Positions 17,324-25,771 of a stretch of DNA of 64,000 nucleotides are shown here, in pieces. The DNA is from an uncultured Microbacteriaceae bacterium. GTDB taxonomy: Bacteria > Actinomycetota > Actinomycetes > Actinomycetales > Microbacteriaceae. A program made the translations under genes and the position numbers. Below the pieces are notes generated by a model, which saw only the letters and a list, made by a program, of their open reading frames with translations, was not told the origin of the DNA and searched no databases. Position 1 is the first letter of the stretch, and the number at the start of each line of letters is the position of its first letter. Where the stretch lies: contig CANKXX010000002.1 in assembly GCA_947487835.1 (NCBI GenBank), positions 616,094 through 680,093 of the forward strand. The letters run 5' to 3'.

Positions 17324-18867
17324 CCTCCGTCCGCCGTCGTGATCCCCTCGACGGTATTTCGGGCGCCGTCGACGTCTCCGTCGTTCTCGAAGCTTCCGTC
17401 GTCGTCGAAGTGTCCGTCCTCGAAGTCGCCCTCCTCGAACTCCCCCTCCTCGAATTCGCCGCGGTCGACGTCCTCGTCGTGCTGCCCGGAGGCTGCGCCG
17501 TCTCCGCTGCCGAGGAGCTGCCGCGTCAGCTGCTCGCTCGACGACAGGAGCGCCTCGAGAGACGTCGCGAGGTCCTCATCCGTCGGTGCGCCGCCGCGGA
17601 GCGCCGCGGTCAGCACGGTGCGGCGCATGAGCTCCTTCGCGAAGGAGCCCGTCGTGTTCTCGGCCACCGTTGCGGCGGCGTCGAGGGCGTCGTCGCTGAG
17701 CGGGAGGGACCCGGCGTAACGGCGGAACAGCCGACGACGGGACTGCAGGTCCGGCAACGAGATCTCCACGCCGAGATCGACGCGACCCGGACGGGCGGCG
17801 AGCGCGCGCTCCAGCACCCGGACCCGGTTGGTGGTCATGACGAACGCGACGTCGGCGTCGCTGTCCAAGCCGTCGAGCGCGTCGAGCACCTCGAACAGGA
17901 GCGGTTGCGGCGAGAAGCTGCGCTCCATGGCGACGAGGTCGATGTCCTCGAGCACGACGAGCGAGGGCTGGAACGTCCGCGCGATCTCCGCCGCGGCGCC
18001 GATGAACTGGATGCTCGATCCGGTGAGCACGACCGCCGTGACCTCGGGCGTCCGCGTGAGCAGGTGGCGCACGGTCAGGGTCTTTCCGGTGCCGGGCGGC
18101 CCGTAGAGCAGGACGCCCCGCTTCAGGTGCTGACCCGCGTCGAGCAGCTCCTGCCTGTGCTCGCCGATGCCCACGACGTGGTCCACGACCCGGTCCAGCA
18201 CCCCGTCGGCAAGCACGATCGCGTCCTCGGGCACGTCGGGCCGTCGGAGGAACGTCGCCCCGGCGGACGATCCGTACATCGTCGCCGAGAACGACAGCAC
18301 CTTGCCGCGCAGCACGCTGCGCTCGATCATGAGCGCCCGCAGCCGCTCGAGGAACGACGAAACGGCGTCCTGGTCCGGCGCCATGACCTCCAGCTGGGCG
18401 TCCTCGCGCCCGAACTGCGGCGCGGCGGCGCGCTGCACGACGACGACGGGTGCGCCCTCGAAGGTCAGCATCCGCACCCCGAAGGCGACGACGCGCCGCG
18501 TGCTGTCCGGGCCCGTGTCCTTCGAGGCGTACGAGACGGGGCCGATGGCGAACGGCATGTGCCGGTTCGTCACGAGCTCGGCGAGGGAGCTGTGGTACCG
18601 CTGCTCGCCGCCCGTCACCCCGACGAGCGATCCGTTCCCGGTCTCGGCCAGCTCGTCGAGCGCGATGTCGGCGTCGACGAGCCGGTGCGACGCGATGCCC
18701 TCGGTGACGATGGGCAGCATCGACGCGTCGGCCCCGAGATGCGCGCTCAAAGCGTCGCCCAGGGGCGTGCGCTCGGAGATCTCCTCCGTCGCTGCCAGCT
18801 CCTCGATGCGCGTGAGGTACTTTCCCACGGCACGCATGAACTCGCGGTCGGACTCCTCGAGCGGCAT
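17296..18867 (-). CDS. Stand-alone AAA ATPase with acidic repeat tail
   Basis: The 523-residue protein has an unrecognised N-terminal region (residues 1-215) and a classic AAA module. Walker A is GPPGTGKT at 256-263, Walker B is LVVLEDID at 303-310, the sensor is TTNR and the arginine finger lies in 'ARPGRVD'. It resembles the Cdc48/FtsH-type AAA core (COG0464) but lacks a protease domain. Residues 471-497 are five short acidic repeats of the form xF(E/D)xxG, an unusual tail that may dock a partner or substrate. Its substrate is unknown. The start is ATG 18867. It overlaps the convergent VOC gene by 28 bases. Confidence 0.8.
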   Translation of the reverse strand: MPLEESDREFMRAVGKYLTRIEELAATEEISERTPLGDALSAHLGADASMLPIVTEGIASHRLVDADIALDELAETGNGSLVGVTGGEQRYHSSLAELVTNRHMPFAIGPVSYASKDTGPDSTRRVVAFGVRMLTFEGAPVVVVQRAAAPQFGREDAQLEVMAPDQDAVSSFLERLRALMIERSVLRGKVLSFSATMYGSSAGATFLRRPDVPEDAIVLADGVLDRVVDHVVGIGEHRQELLDAGQHLKRGVLLYGPPGTGKTLTVRHLLTRTPEVTAVVLTGSSIQFIGAAAEIARTFQPSLVVLEDIDLVAMERSFSPQPLLFEVLDALDGLDSDADVAFVMTTNRVRVLERALAARPGRVDLGVEISLPDLQSRRRLFRRYAGSLPLSDDALDAAATVAENTTGSFAKELMRRTVLTAALRGGAPTDEDLATSLEALLSSSEQLTRQLLGSGDGAASGQHDEDVDRGEFEEGEFEEGDFEDGHFDDDGSFENDGDVDGARNTVEGITTADGGYWPANTSR

Positions 18868-19094
18868 CTGAACTCCATCCCGGCGCGCACGGCGCCTCGT
18901 CCACCGAACCGTATCGTCGGGGGTGGGATTGCGGTACTGCCGCGTTCGTGGGGTGGCGCGGGCGCTCGGTCGGAGTGCCTGGTGCCCTGTGCCCTGTGCC
19001 CCGTGCTCTGGCGCGGTGCCTGTCCTCGCGGGGTAGGGCTCGCACTCGAGGGCTGTGCTCGGGCAGCGGGCAGTGCTGCTGACGTGTTCCCGGC

Positions 19095-19991
19095 TCAGCG
19101 GGCGGCGCGCCACACGTCCAGGTCGATGGGACCCATCTCCTCCGCGAACACGCCCTCCGGGCTCGTCTCGGCGAGCAGCGCCCGCAACCCCGCCGTGAAC
19201 ACGGGAAGGCGGTCACCGAACAGGTGCGGTGTGGAGCTGGAGAGGGAGAACACCGCCGCGACGACCTCGTCGGCACTGCGCAGGAGGATCCGACCGGGCA
19301 CCGTGAGACGCGTCGCGTCGGAGAACCCGGCCGCCCGGTAGATCGCCTCCTCGTCGCCACCCGCCGTGCCGGTGGGAAGGAAGCCGCGCCCCGCCCTCCG
19401 GATCGAGCCGAGGTGGCGCCGCACCAGATCCGCGATCGCCGACCAGGGCGGACGCGGATGCGCCAGCACCTCGTCGCCCTCGATGCCCATGTGCGTCATC
19501 GCGTGCACGTGCACCAGGGCACCGTCCTCCGCGAGCATCCTGTGCGCGATCGCCGCGACGAGGGGTCTGTCCATCCAGTGGAAGGACTGTGCGAGGGTCA
19601 GCACGCGGGCCGGGCCGAGGTCCTCCGGCATCAGGTCCTCCGCCCGTGCGTGTCGCCACTCCGCGTTCTCGATGCCGACCTCGCCGGCCAGCCGGGCGGC
19701 CTCCGTCAGCATGTCGGCGTCCGCGTCTACCCCGACCACCCGGGCGAAGTGCGGCGCCAGGGGGAGCGTGAGGGATCCCGGTCCGCAGCCGAGGTCGACC
19801 AGGAGCCCGCGGCCATTCAGGCCGAGCTCCGTCACGAGCGCATCGGTGAGCTCGGGCGGGTACGGCGTCCGGCCGATCGCGTAGTAGGCGGCGCTGCCGG
19901 AGTAGAGGGACGGGTCCCAGGACCAGCCGGCGCGTCCTTCGCCTTGAGACGCTTCCCCTTGGCCGCGCGCAACGCCGCTCGGAGTGGTCAC
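19095..19991 (-). CDS. SAM-dependent methyltransferase, class I
   Basis: The 298-residue protein has the AdoMet site 'GLLVDLGCGPGSLTLPLA' near residue 62 and the acidic 'VVGVDADADML' after the second strand. 'VLTLAQSFHWMDRP' corresponds to motif IV of ubiquinone/menaquinone-type or UbiE-like methyltransferases. The substrate is unknown. GTG 19991 is chosen as start; residues before about 25 look unstructured, so a later start is possible. It lies downstream of the second DUF222-HNH region, separated by a degraded stretch. Confidence 0.8.
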   Translation of the reverse strand: MTTPSGVARGQGEASQGEGRAGWSWDPSLYSGSAAYYAIGRTPYPPELTDALVTELGLNGRGLLVDLGCGPGSLTLPLAPHFARVVGVDADADMLTEAARLAGEVGIENAEWRHARAEDLMPEDLGPARVLTLAQSFHWMDRPLVAAIAHRMLAEDGALVHVHAMTHMGIEGDEVLAHPRPPWSAIADLVRRHLGSIRRAGRGFLPTGTAGGDEEAIYRAAGFSDATRLTVPGRILLRSADEVVAAVFSLSSSTPHLFGDRLPVFTAGLRALLAETSPEGVFAEEMGPIDLDVWRAAR

Positions 19992-20153
19992 TGCTCTCCG
20001 ATCCGGTGCTGGTCGAGTGCGGCTACGTGGCCCCTCGGATGTCGGCCGAGCGGGCGGTGGCGCCCTGACCGGCCGTCGGGCGGCGTCGATGGGGAGCATA
20101 CGCTGGGCCTTGGTGATGCGGGCGAGCGCGAGCGGGTGACCCAAGCGGTGTCC

Positions 20154-20297
20154 TCAGTCGCGGACCGCCGTTCCCAGCCCGCGCAGCCCCTCCGCGAGCA
20201 CCTCCGTGAGCAGCGCGGCGTGGCGGCCGTCCGGGTCGAGGTCGGGATCGAACACCGTCACCGACGCGCCCGCGGCCCCCGGGGCCGCGGGTGCGGG
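20154..20297 (-). pseudogene. 3' stump of an arginase-family gene
   Basis: Read on the minus strand, this segment encodes about 47 codons ending at TGA 20154-20156. It contains 'ASVTVFDPDLDPDGRHAALL' followed by 'TEVLAEGLRGLGTAVRD'. Actinobacterial arginase/agmatinase-family proteins typically end with such a VFDPDxDPDG turn and final helix. No start codon, metal-binding His/Asp motifs or other arginase part is present. Upstream the frame runs straight into a partial family A repeat (20297-20312) and then the DUF222-HNH gene. The most likely reading is a gene cut by the arrival of that unit or by a deletion beside it. Confidence 0.6.
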
Positions 20298-20321
20298 CTT
20301 CAGGGACCGTGGTTGTGGGCT

Positions 20322-21713
20322 TCATGGACGGGGATGGTGCGCGCTGACCCGCGCTGTCATGGCGGTTCGGCTCTTCGTGGCCGGGCGCCATCGGCGCGTG
20401 TGATCCAGCCACGGCGGCGCCTGCACCTCGGGCGCTCCGGCCCGCATCCGGATCGCCCACCCCGAGGTGTCGATTGTCCGGTGATGGAACCAGCACAGTA
20501 GGACGCCGTTGTCCGGGTGCGTCGGACCGCCCGCCGCCGCCGGGATGACGTGGTGCACCTCACACCACCCCGCCGGGATCGAGCAGCCCGGGATCAGGCA
20601 GCCGCCGTCCCGCGCGGTGATCGCCCGCCGCTGCGGTGCGGTGAAGCAGCGCTCGGCCGACCCAAGCTTCACGATCCGGCCGTTCCTGCCGATGACCACC
20701 TTCTGTACGCCGCCCGTGCACACCAGCTGCTCGACGGTGGTGGGCGATAGCGGCGACTCAACGCCGTCCGCGTATCCGGCGCCGCCGGTCTCCAGGTCCT
20801 CGGCCCGCACGGTCACCAGCACGGTCGGTGCCGCTCCCCCGATAGTCGGGGTGTCACCGCTTCTCGCCATGGCATCGAGAACTCCGATGAGGATGTCGTG
20901 CCGCTGCTGGTCCTTCGTCCGCGGATCCTGCGCCGCCTCCTTGTCGGCCAGTTCCTCCTCGTGCAGGAACGCGGGCGCCGTGGTCGGGGTCAGGTAGGCA
21001 TCGAACAGTCGCTTCACCCGTCCTGCCGCTTCCGGCAGGAGTCCGCCGGACACGGGGACGAGTCCGTTGCGTTCGGGCTTGAGGCGGAAGCCGCGCTTCG
21101 TCATGGCGTGTGCTTCGTCGGGCTCGAGACCGTCCGGGTCGAGCGTCGCACGCCAGACGGACGCCTGGATGCGGATCTCGTCCGCCGACGCCGGGACGCT
21201 ACTGTCGGGCGAGGTGCCCGTTGCCGCGGCGACGAGTTCCTGCTCCGCCGCGTCGAGGGAGTCAGGGTGGACGCGGTCCTGTAGTGGTGCGAGGTTCTTG
21301 GTCAGTGCTACCGCGGCGTCCACGCCGAGCTCGCCGGCTTCCAGGGCGGCGCGGACGTGGTCGAACTTCGCGGGCATCGGTGCGCCCGAGAGGGCCGTGC
21401 CGTGCCGGGTGAGCGCCGCGAGGCCGAGGCGGGCAGCACCGGTTGAGCTCGAGATCTGGGTCAGGCGCTGCAGCAGCTCATTCGCGCTTCGGCAGCCCTT
21501 GCGGGCGGCGAGTCCCGCCGGCCCGTCCTCCGTCCGCGATCGCGACGCGATTTCGCCCGCCGCGGTCACTCGCAGCGCGTCGACGTAGCGACCCAGTGCC
21601 TCGATTCCTCGAGTGGTGGCGAGGAGGTTCTCGTCGTTGAGCCCGCACAACGATGCCACCGGGAGCGCGGCTGCTACCGCGTCCGTGACATCAGCGAGTA
21701 GCGGGTTGTTCAT
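20322..21713 (-). CDS. DUF222 / HNH endonuclease domain protein, copy 2
   Basis: The 463-residue protein has an N-terminal DUF222 helical region and a C-terminal HNH core: 'GGCLIPGCSIPAGWCEVHHV' then 'IPAAAGGPTHPDNGVLLCW' and 'FHHRTIDTSGW'. The catalytic HH, Asn and His are all in place, so the nuclease should be active. It differs clearly in sequence from copy 1, so this is not a recent duplication. No Shine-Dalgarno precedes ATG 21713, but GACAAT lies six bases before it, which would fit a -10 box of a leaderless transcript. Family A repeats lie on both sides. Confidence 0.88.
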   Translation of the reverse strand: MNNPLLADVTDAVAAALPVASLCGLNDENLLATTRGIEALGRYVDALRVTAAGEIASRSRTEDGPAGLAARKGCRSANELLQRLTQISSSTGAARLGLAALTRHGTALSGAPMPAKFDHVRAALEAGELGVDAAVALTKNLAPLQDRVHPDSLDAAEQELVAAATGTSPDSSVPASADEIRIQASVWRATLDPDGLEPDEAHAMTKRGFRLKPERNGLVPVSGGLLPEAAGRVKRLFDAYLTPTTAPAFLHEEELADKEAAQDPRTKDQQRHDILIGVLDAMARSGDTPTIGGAAPTVLVTVRAEDLETGGAGYADGVESPLSPTTVEQLVCTGGVQKVVIGRNGRIVKLGSAERCFTAPQRRAITARDGGCLIPGCSIPAGWCEVHHVIPAAAGGPTHPDNGVLLCWFHHRTIDTSGWAIRMRAGAPEVQAPPWLDHTRRWRPATKSRTAMTARVSAHHPRP

Positions 21714-21819
21714 GAGAATATTGTCCCACCTACCACCGACAATAGGGGCTTGACCAGGACAATCTGTGGATAAGAAGTTCGAACGCGTGCCTGTGGAGGG
21801 GTGGTGTTGCCGATGAGGG

Positions 21820-21924
21820 TGCGACCCTTCGACAAGCTCAGGGACCGTATGAGGATTGCGCTCGGCGTGCGTCCCTTCGACAAGCTCAGGGACCGCGAAG
21901 TGCCCTTCGCGGAGTGAGGGACCG
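21820..21924. repeat. Repeat family A: two full copies and one degraded copy upstream of HNH copy 2
   Basis: Copies at 21822-21848 and 21870-21895 carry the exact core CCCTTCGACAAGCTCAGGG followed by ACCG. A third (21902-21924) is decayed to GCCCTTCGCGGAGTGAGGGA then CCG but keeps the closing arms. All are in the same orientation. The cluster lies about 100 bases upstream of the DUF222-HNH start, which mirrors the layout at copy 1. Confidence 0.8.
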
Positions 21925-21953
21925 GGGGAAGGGTGGCCCGATAGCGTTCCGGC

Positions 21954-22676
21954 ATGAGGAGCCATCGCATCCTGCGGGCGGTCGGTGCGGCCGCGATCCT
22001 GTTCGCGCTCGCCGGGTGTGCTTCGCCTGCCGGTGCAGGCGGAAGCGTCACCACTCAGGCCGCCCCCGCGCAGCCCGACACGCGCTCCGGCTCCAACGGC
22101 CTCGACAGGGTGGAGGGGGACGCCGAGCCGATTCAGCCCGAGTGTCCTCAGCTGTCGTCCGAGCAGATCGAGGCGGGAGACCTGGCGGCGGCGAGTGGCG
22201 AGTACGTCGACTGGGTGGACTACCAGATGCGCTTCGGCGTCTTCGCCGATTCCGTGCGGGCAGCCTATCCCGACGACTACTCGACGGCCCGGGTCGAGCC
22301 CGCTTGCCTCCGCGGCTTCGTCTCGTTCAAGGATGAGATCCCGCTCGAACTGCTGGACGGCGACATCGCTGTCGAGGGGGTCACGTTCACCGGCAACGTC
22401 GGTCTCTCGGAAAAGGACATCGACGCCCGCATGTCGCAGATCTCCGACATCGCCCAGGACGAGCTGTCCAACGGGTTGAGCACGGGCGGCTACGACCCGA
22501 TGGCCAACGCGTTCCAATTGGATTACGTCAACCGGGTAGGTGGACCACCGCCGCCGACGGAGGCGGAGCTCGACGCGCTGCGGGCGCGGCTGGCCGAAGA
22601 GGTCGACCTCCCCCACGCGATTCGCGTCGTGGTGAACTACGACCCGACTCCGATCGAGGCGTTCAACGGATTCTGA
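21954..22676 (+). CDS. Hypothetical lipoprotein
   Basis: The 240-residue protein has a lipoprotein signal 'AAAILFALAGC' with lipobox LAGC, so the mature form begins at Cys22 and is anchored outside the membrane. After a flexible Ser/Gly/Pro-rich linker come two acidic, helical blocks. One has 'LSSEQIEAGDLAAASGEYVD'; the other has 'VEGVTFTGNVGLSEKDIDAR'. Only two further Cys are seen, near residues 64 and 117. I do not recognise a family. It stands alone between the repeat cluster and the GH31 gene. Confidence 0.7.
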   Translation: MRSHRILRAVGAAAILFALAGCASPAGAGGSVTTQAAPAQPDTRSGSNGLDRVEGDAEPIQPECPQLSSEQIEAGDLAAASGEYVDWVDYQMRFGVFADSVRAAYPDDYSTARVEPACLRGFVSFKDEIPLELLDGDIAVEGVTFTGNVGLSEKDIDARMSQISDIAQDELSNGLSTGGYDPMANAFQLDYVNRVGGPPPPTEAELDALRARLAEEVDLPHAIRVVVNYDPTPIEAFNGF

Positions 22677-22782
22677 GCGTGCGCGCCACGAGCGCCCTCG
22701 GAACCGTGCGACACTGCCGCGCGCCACACCGGGTCGGTATCCGGAAGACTCGGGGGAGACCGCCGATCAGCAAGGAAACCGC

Positions 22783-24513
22783 ATGAGCAAGTCCGCGTCC
22801 AGCACCGACCTCTCGACCCAGTGGCGGGAGGAGGCGTCGGGGGACGACCTCGAGATCGCCCTCCTTCCGGGTGAGCGGTGGTGGGGCGGAGCGGTGGACG
22901 ACGGCGTCCACATGCCCTTCGGCCGTGAGCCCTTCACCCGGGCGCTCGGCGCCGACCTCACCGCAAGCCACGACACTGCCACCGACCCCGACCCCGACCC
23001 CGACCCCGACAATCCCACCCCCACCGACACCGACACCGACGCGACCGCCGCCGAGGCCGCGCGCTCGGCGCTCTCGAGCAACCAGAGCGCCCCGGTGCTC
23101 CTCTCCAGCGCGGGGCGGGTCCTATGGTCGGAGAAGGCGTTCAGGTTCTCCTTCGCGAACGGGATGCTGCGCGTCGCCGGGCGGCGCGTCGTGCTCGGCC
23201 GCGGCGGATCGACGCTGCGGGAGGCGTTCCTCGCCGCCTCCGGCCGCTTCTTCCCGCCGTCGGGCCGCACCCCGGCACCCGAGCTGTTCGCCGGCCCGCA
23301 GTACAACACGTGGATCGAGCAGCCCTACACGCCGACGCAGGACGGGGTGCTCGCCTACGTGCGCGGCCTCCTCGACGCGGGCTTCCCGCCCGGCGTCGTG
23401 ATGATCGACGACGCCTGGTCCCCGGACTACGGCACCTGGCGCTTCGACGCGGCGCGCTTCCCGGATCCCGCGGCGATGACGCGGCAGCTGCACGAGTGGG
23501 GCTGCTCGCTGATGCTGTGGCTGGTGCCGTTCGTCAGCCCGGACTCCGCGACGTTCCGGGAGCTTGAGTCCCGCGGCCTCCTGCTGCGCGATCGCACGGG
23601 CGACACCGCCGTCCGGCGCTGGTGGAACGGCTTCAGCGCCGTCCTCGACCTGTCCAACCCGGACACCGTCGACTGGCTGACCGGCGAGCTCGACCTCCTC
23701 GTCGCCGAGTACGGGGTCGACGGGTTCAAGTTCGACGGCGCCGATCTCCGCGACTTCCGCACCGACGACCAGTCGGCCCAACCGCTCGAACCGGGGGAGA
23801 TGTCCGAGAAGTGGGCGGCACTGGGGCTGCGCTACCCGTTCAACGAGTTCCGCGCGTGCTGGCGGATGGGTGGGCAGCCGCTCGCCCAGCGCCTGCACGA
23901 CAAGCGCCCCGACTGGAGCCGCTCGGGCATCGAGAGCCTCATCCCCGAGATGCTCGCGCAGGGGCTGATCGGTCACCCGTTCGGCTGCCCGGACATGATC
24001 GGCGGCGGGGAGATCGACGCGATGCGGGGCGAGGCCGCCGTGGATCAGGAGTTCTTCGTGCGGTACGCGCAGATCGCCGCGCTCGCGCCCATGATGCAGT
24101 TCTCGGTCTCGCCGTCGCGCGTCCTCGACGAACAGCACCTCGCGGCCGTGCTCGACGCGCTCGAGGTGCGCCGCGCCCTGCTCCCGCGCATCCTCGAGCT
24201 GGTCGAGGATGCCGCGCGCACCGGCGAGCCCATCCTTCGGCCCATGGCGTACCAGGAGCCCGACCTGGCGGACGGGGCGGACGTGCTCGACCAGTTCTTC
24301 CTCGGGCCCGACCTCCTCGTCGTGCCCGTCGTGACCCGCGGCGCCACCGAGCGCCGCGTCGTGCTGCCGGAGGGCTCGTGGCGGGCGGACGACGGGACGC
24401 TGCACGAGGGGCCGGGCGTGGTGACCGTCGAGTGCGGTCTCACCCGCATCCCGCGCTTCGAGCGGGTGGGCGGGTCTGCCTCGACCGGCGGCGGCACGAC
24501 GGCCGCGGGCTAG
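22783..24513 (+). CDS. Glycoside hydrolase family 31 (alpha-glucosidase/alpha-xylosidase type)
   Basis: The 576-residue protein has a GH31 TIM barrel: 'GPQYNTWIEQPYTPTQDGVL', 'GVVMIDDAWSPDYGTW', the nucleophile Asp318 in 'GVDGFKFDGADL' and the likely acid/base Asp404 in 'GCPDMIGGG'. It cleaves alpha-linked hexose or xylose from a non-reducing end by a retaining mechanism. There is no signal peptide, so it should act on imported oligosaccharides. It is shorter than typical GH31 enzymes (650-800) because the N-terminal beta domain is reduced. That domain is interrupted by an Asp-Pro repeat (residues 68-86) encoded by a CCCGAC hexamer run at 22985-23010. No transporter is adjacent. Confidence 0.88.
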   Translation: MSKSASSTDLSTQWREEASGDDLEIALLPGERWWGGAVDDGVHMPFGREPFTRALGADLTASHDTATDPDPDPDPDNPTPTDTDTDATAAEAARSALSSNQSAPVLLSSAGRVLWSEKAFRFSFANGMLRVAGRRVVLGRGGSTLREAFLAASGRFFPPSGRTPAPELFAGPQYNTWIEQPYTPTQDGVLAYVRGLLDAGFPPGVVMIDDAWSPDYGTWRFDAARFPDPAAMTRQLHEWGCSLMLWLVPFVSPDSATFRELESRGLLLRDRTGDTAVRRWWNGFSAVLDLSNPDTVDWLTGELDLLVAEYGVDGFKFDGADLRDFRTDDQSAQPLEPGEMSEKWAALGLRYPFNEFRACWRMGGQPLAQRLHDKRPDWSRSGIESLIPEMLAQGLIGHPFGCPDMIGGGEIDAMRGEAAVDQEFFVRYAQIAALAPMMQFSVSPSRVLDEQHLAAVLDALEVRRALLPRILELVEDAARTGEPILRPMAYQEPDLADGADVLDQFFLGPDLLVVPVVTRGATERRVVLPEGSWRADDGTLHEGPGVVTVECGLTRIPRFERVGGSASTGGGTTAAG

Positions 24514-24548
24514 CGTCGGCGCCGCCCGGGACGACCGGCTGCGTCCGG

Positions 24549-24941
24549 TCAGCCCTGGGGCAGAGTGGCGACCGCCTCGATCTCCACCAGCGCGCCCGGC
24601 CGGGCCGGCGCGACGGCGAGGACGCTGACCGCGGTGCGCACGTTCCCCCAGACGGAGCCGGTCGCCGCGTACGCGGCCGTGGGATCGATGCCGGGCGCGA
24701 GGTGGATCGTCAGCTTCGCCACGTGGTCGCGATCGGTGCCCGCCTCGGCGAGGACGGCGAGGACGTTCCGCAGGGCCTGCTCGGTCTGCGGTCCCAGCCC
24801 CTCGAGCAGGGCGCCGGAGGAGTCGGTGCCGTTCTGGCCGCCCACGTACAGGGTCGGCCCGGCCGGCGCGACCATGCCCTGGGCGAAGGCGGGACTGCGG
24901 GGCAGGTCCGGGGGATCCACCGGTGTCGGTTGCGTGCTCAT
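24549..24941 (-). CDS. RidA/YjgF family protein
   Basis: The 130-residue protein follows the RidA fold: 'LYVGGQNGTDSSGALLEGLG', 'QTEQALRNVLAVLAEAG', 'VAKLTIHLAP' and the closing 'ARPGALVEIEAVATLP', in which the Arg of the RxG motif would bind the substrate carboxylate. RidA proteins hydrolyse reactive enamine/imine intermediates; some subfamilies without that Arg have other roles. A 15-residue Pro-rich N-terminal extension is present. It converges with the GH31 gene; a short inverted repeat GACCGG/CCGGTC at 24533-24550 lies across its stop codon. Confidence 0.85.
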   Translation of the reverse strand: MSTQPTPVDPPDLPRSPAFAQGMVAPAGPTLYVGGQNGTDSSGALLEGLGPQTEQALRNVLAVLAEAGTDRDHVAKLTIHLAPGIDPTAAYAATGSVWGNVRTAVSVLAVAPARPGALVEIEAVATLPQG

Positions 24942-25154
24942 GTGCTCGTTCCCTCCGTCCTCGTGCAGCAGTATCCCGCCGACGACCCCGTTCTGGGGAG
25001 GGGGTCGGCGAACCTCCTGCCGCTACCGTCGGTACGTGTGGCGAGGCATGCGGTGCGCGGACGGACGCGGTCGATGAGCCGCACCGGTCGTGTCGCGGAC
25101 CACGGGAACGGAAACCGGGTCGTGCGACGGCGGTCGTCCGCCTGGTCGAGCTCC

Positions 25155-25634
25155 GTGACGAATGACGAGCGCCGGAAGCACGACTGGTACCCGCCCACGG
25201 TCTGCGCCGCCATGGGGTGGAGCGCGCTCACCGGGGCCGTCGCCACGGTAACGGTCTGGCTGACCTGGGCCGGTGCGCGCTCCTCGCTCGACGAGGCGGG
25301 GTTCATCCTCCTGCTCGCCACGGCGGGCGGCATGTTCGGTGTGCTGATCGGCGTCGTCGCGATCTCCATCTCCGCCGCGGCCCGGGCGATCGCGCGCCGG
25401 CTGTCGGCGTCGCGCACCACGCAGGCCGCCGTTGGAGCGGTCGCGCTCCTTGTCGTCGCGGTGGCGGAGGCCGCGGCGGTGCTCCTCGCCGGCTTCTCGA
25501 CGCTCGGCCAGCCGGCGATCGTCGTGGTAGTCCTCCTGTCGGTGCTCGGCGCCACCGGGTACTACCTGCGGGTGACGGAGAGGATCCCGTGGTGGTCGCC
25601 GCGGATCACCGACCGCGCCCCACCCCCTCGCTGA
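25155..25634 (+). CDS. Hypothetical four-helix membrane protein
   Basis: The 159-residue protein begins 'MTNDERRKHDWYPP' and has four hydrophobic segments (about residues 18-38, 44-70, 83-106 and 109-130) separated by short charged loops. I recognise no family. GTG 25155 is preferred because the charged start directly precedes the first helix; ATG 25074 is in frame and would add 27 Arg/Ser-rich residues. No strong ribosome site distinguishes them. It lies between RidA and the GIY-YIG-like gene. Confidence 0.55.
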   Translation: MTNDERRKHDWYPPTVCAAMGWSALTGAVATVTVWLTWAGARSSLDEAGFILLLATAGGMFGVLIGVVAISISAAARAIARRLSASRTTQAAVGAVALLVVAVAEAAAVLLAGFSTLGQPAIVVVVLLSVLGATGYYLRVTERIPWWSPRITDRAPPPR

Positions 25635-25771
25635 GTAGCTCGTCCCCATACCGCTCCGCAAGCCGCATCCCGATCCGTCACCGTTCAAGAATTCGGAACA
25701 CGGCGGGCGCCGGAGGGCACCCGGAAGACGAACAGGGCGCGGGTGTCGGTGGTGGTCGGTAGCGTGCCCGC

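Noticed and set aside
19930..20068. Plus-strand frame ending at TGA 20066-20068 with a plausible-looking peptide end
   Set aside because: It lies largely opposite the methyltransferase start, has no start or recognisable motif, and could arise by chance in high-GC DNA.
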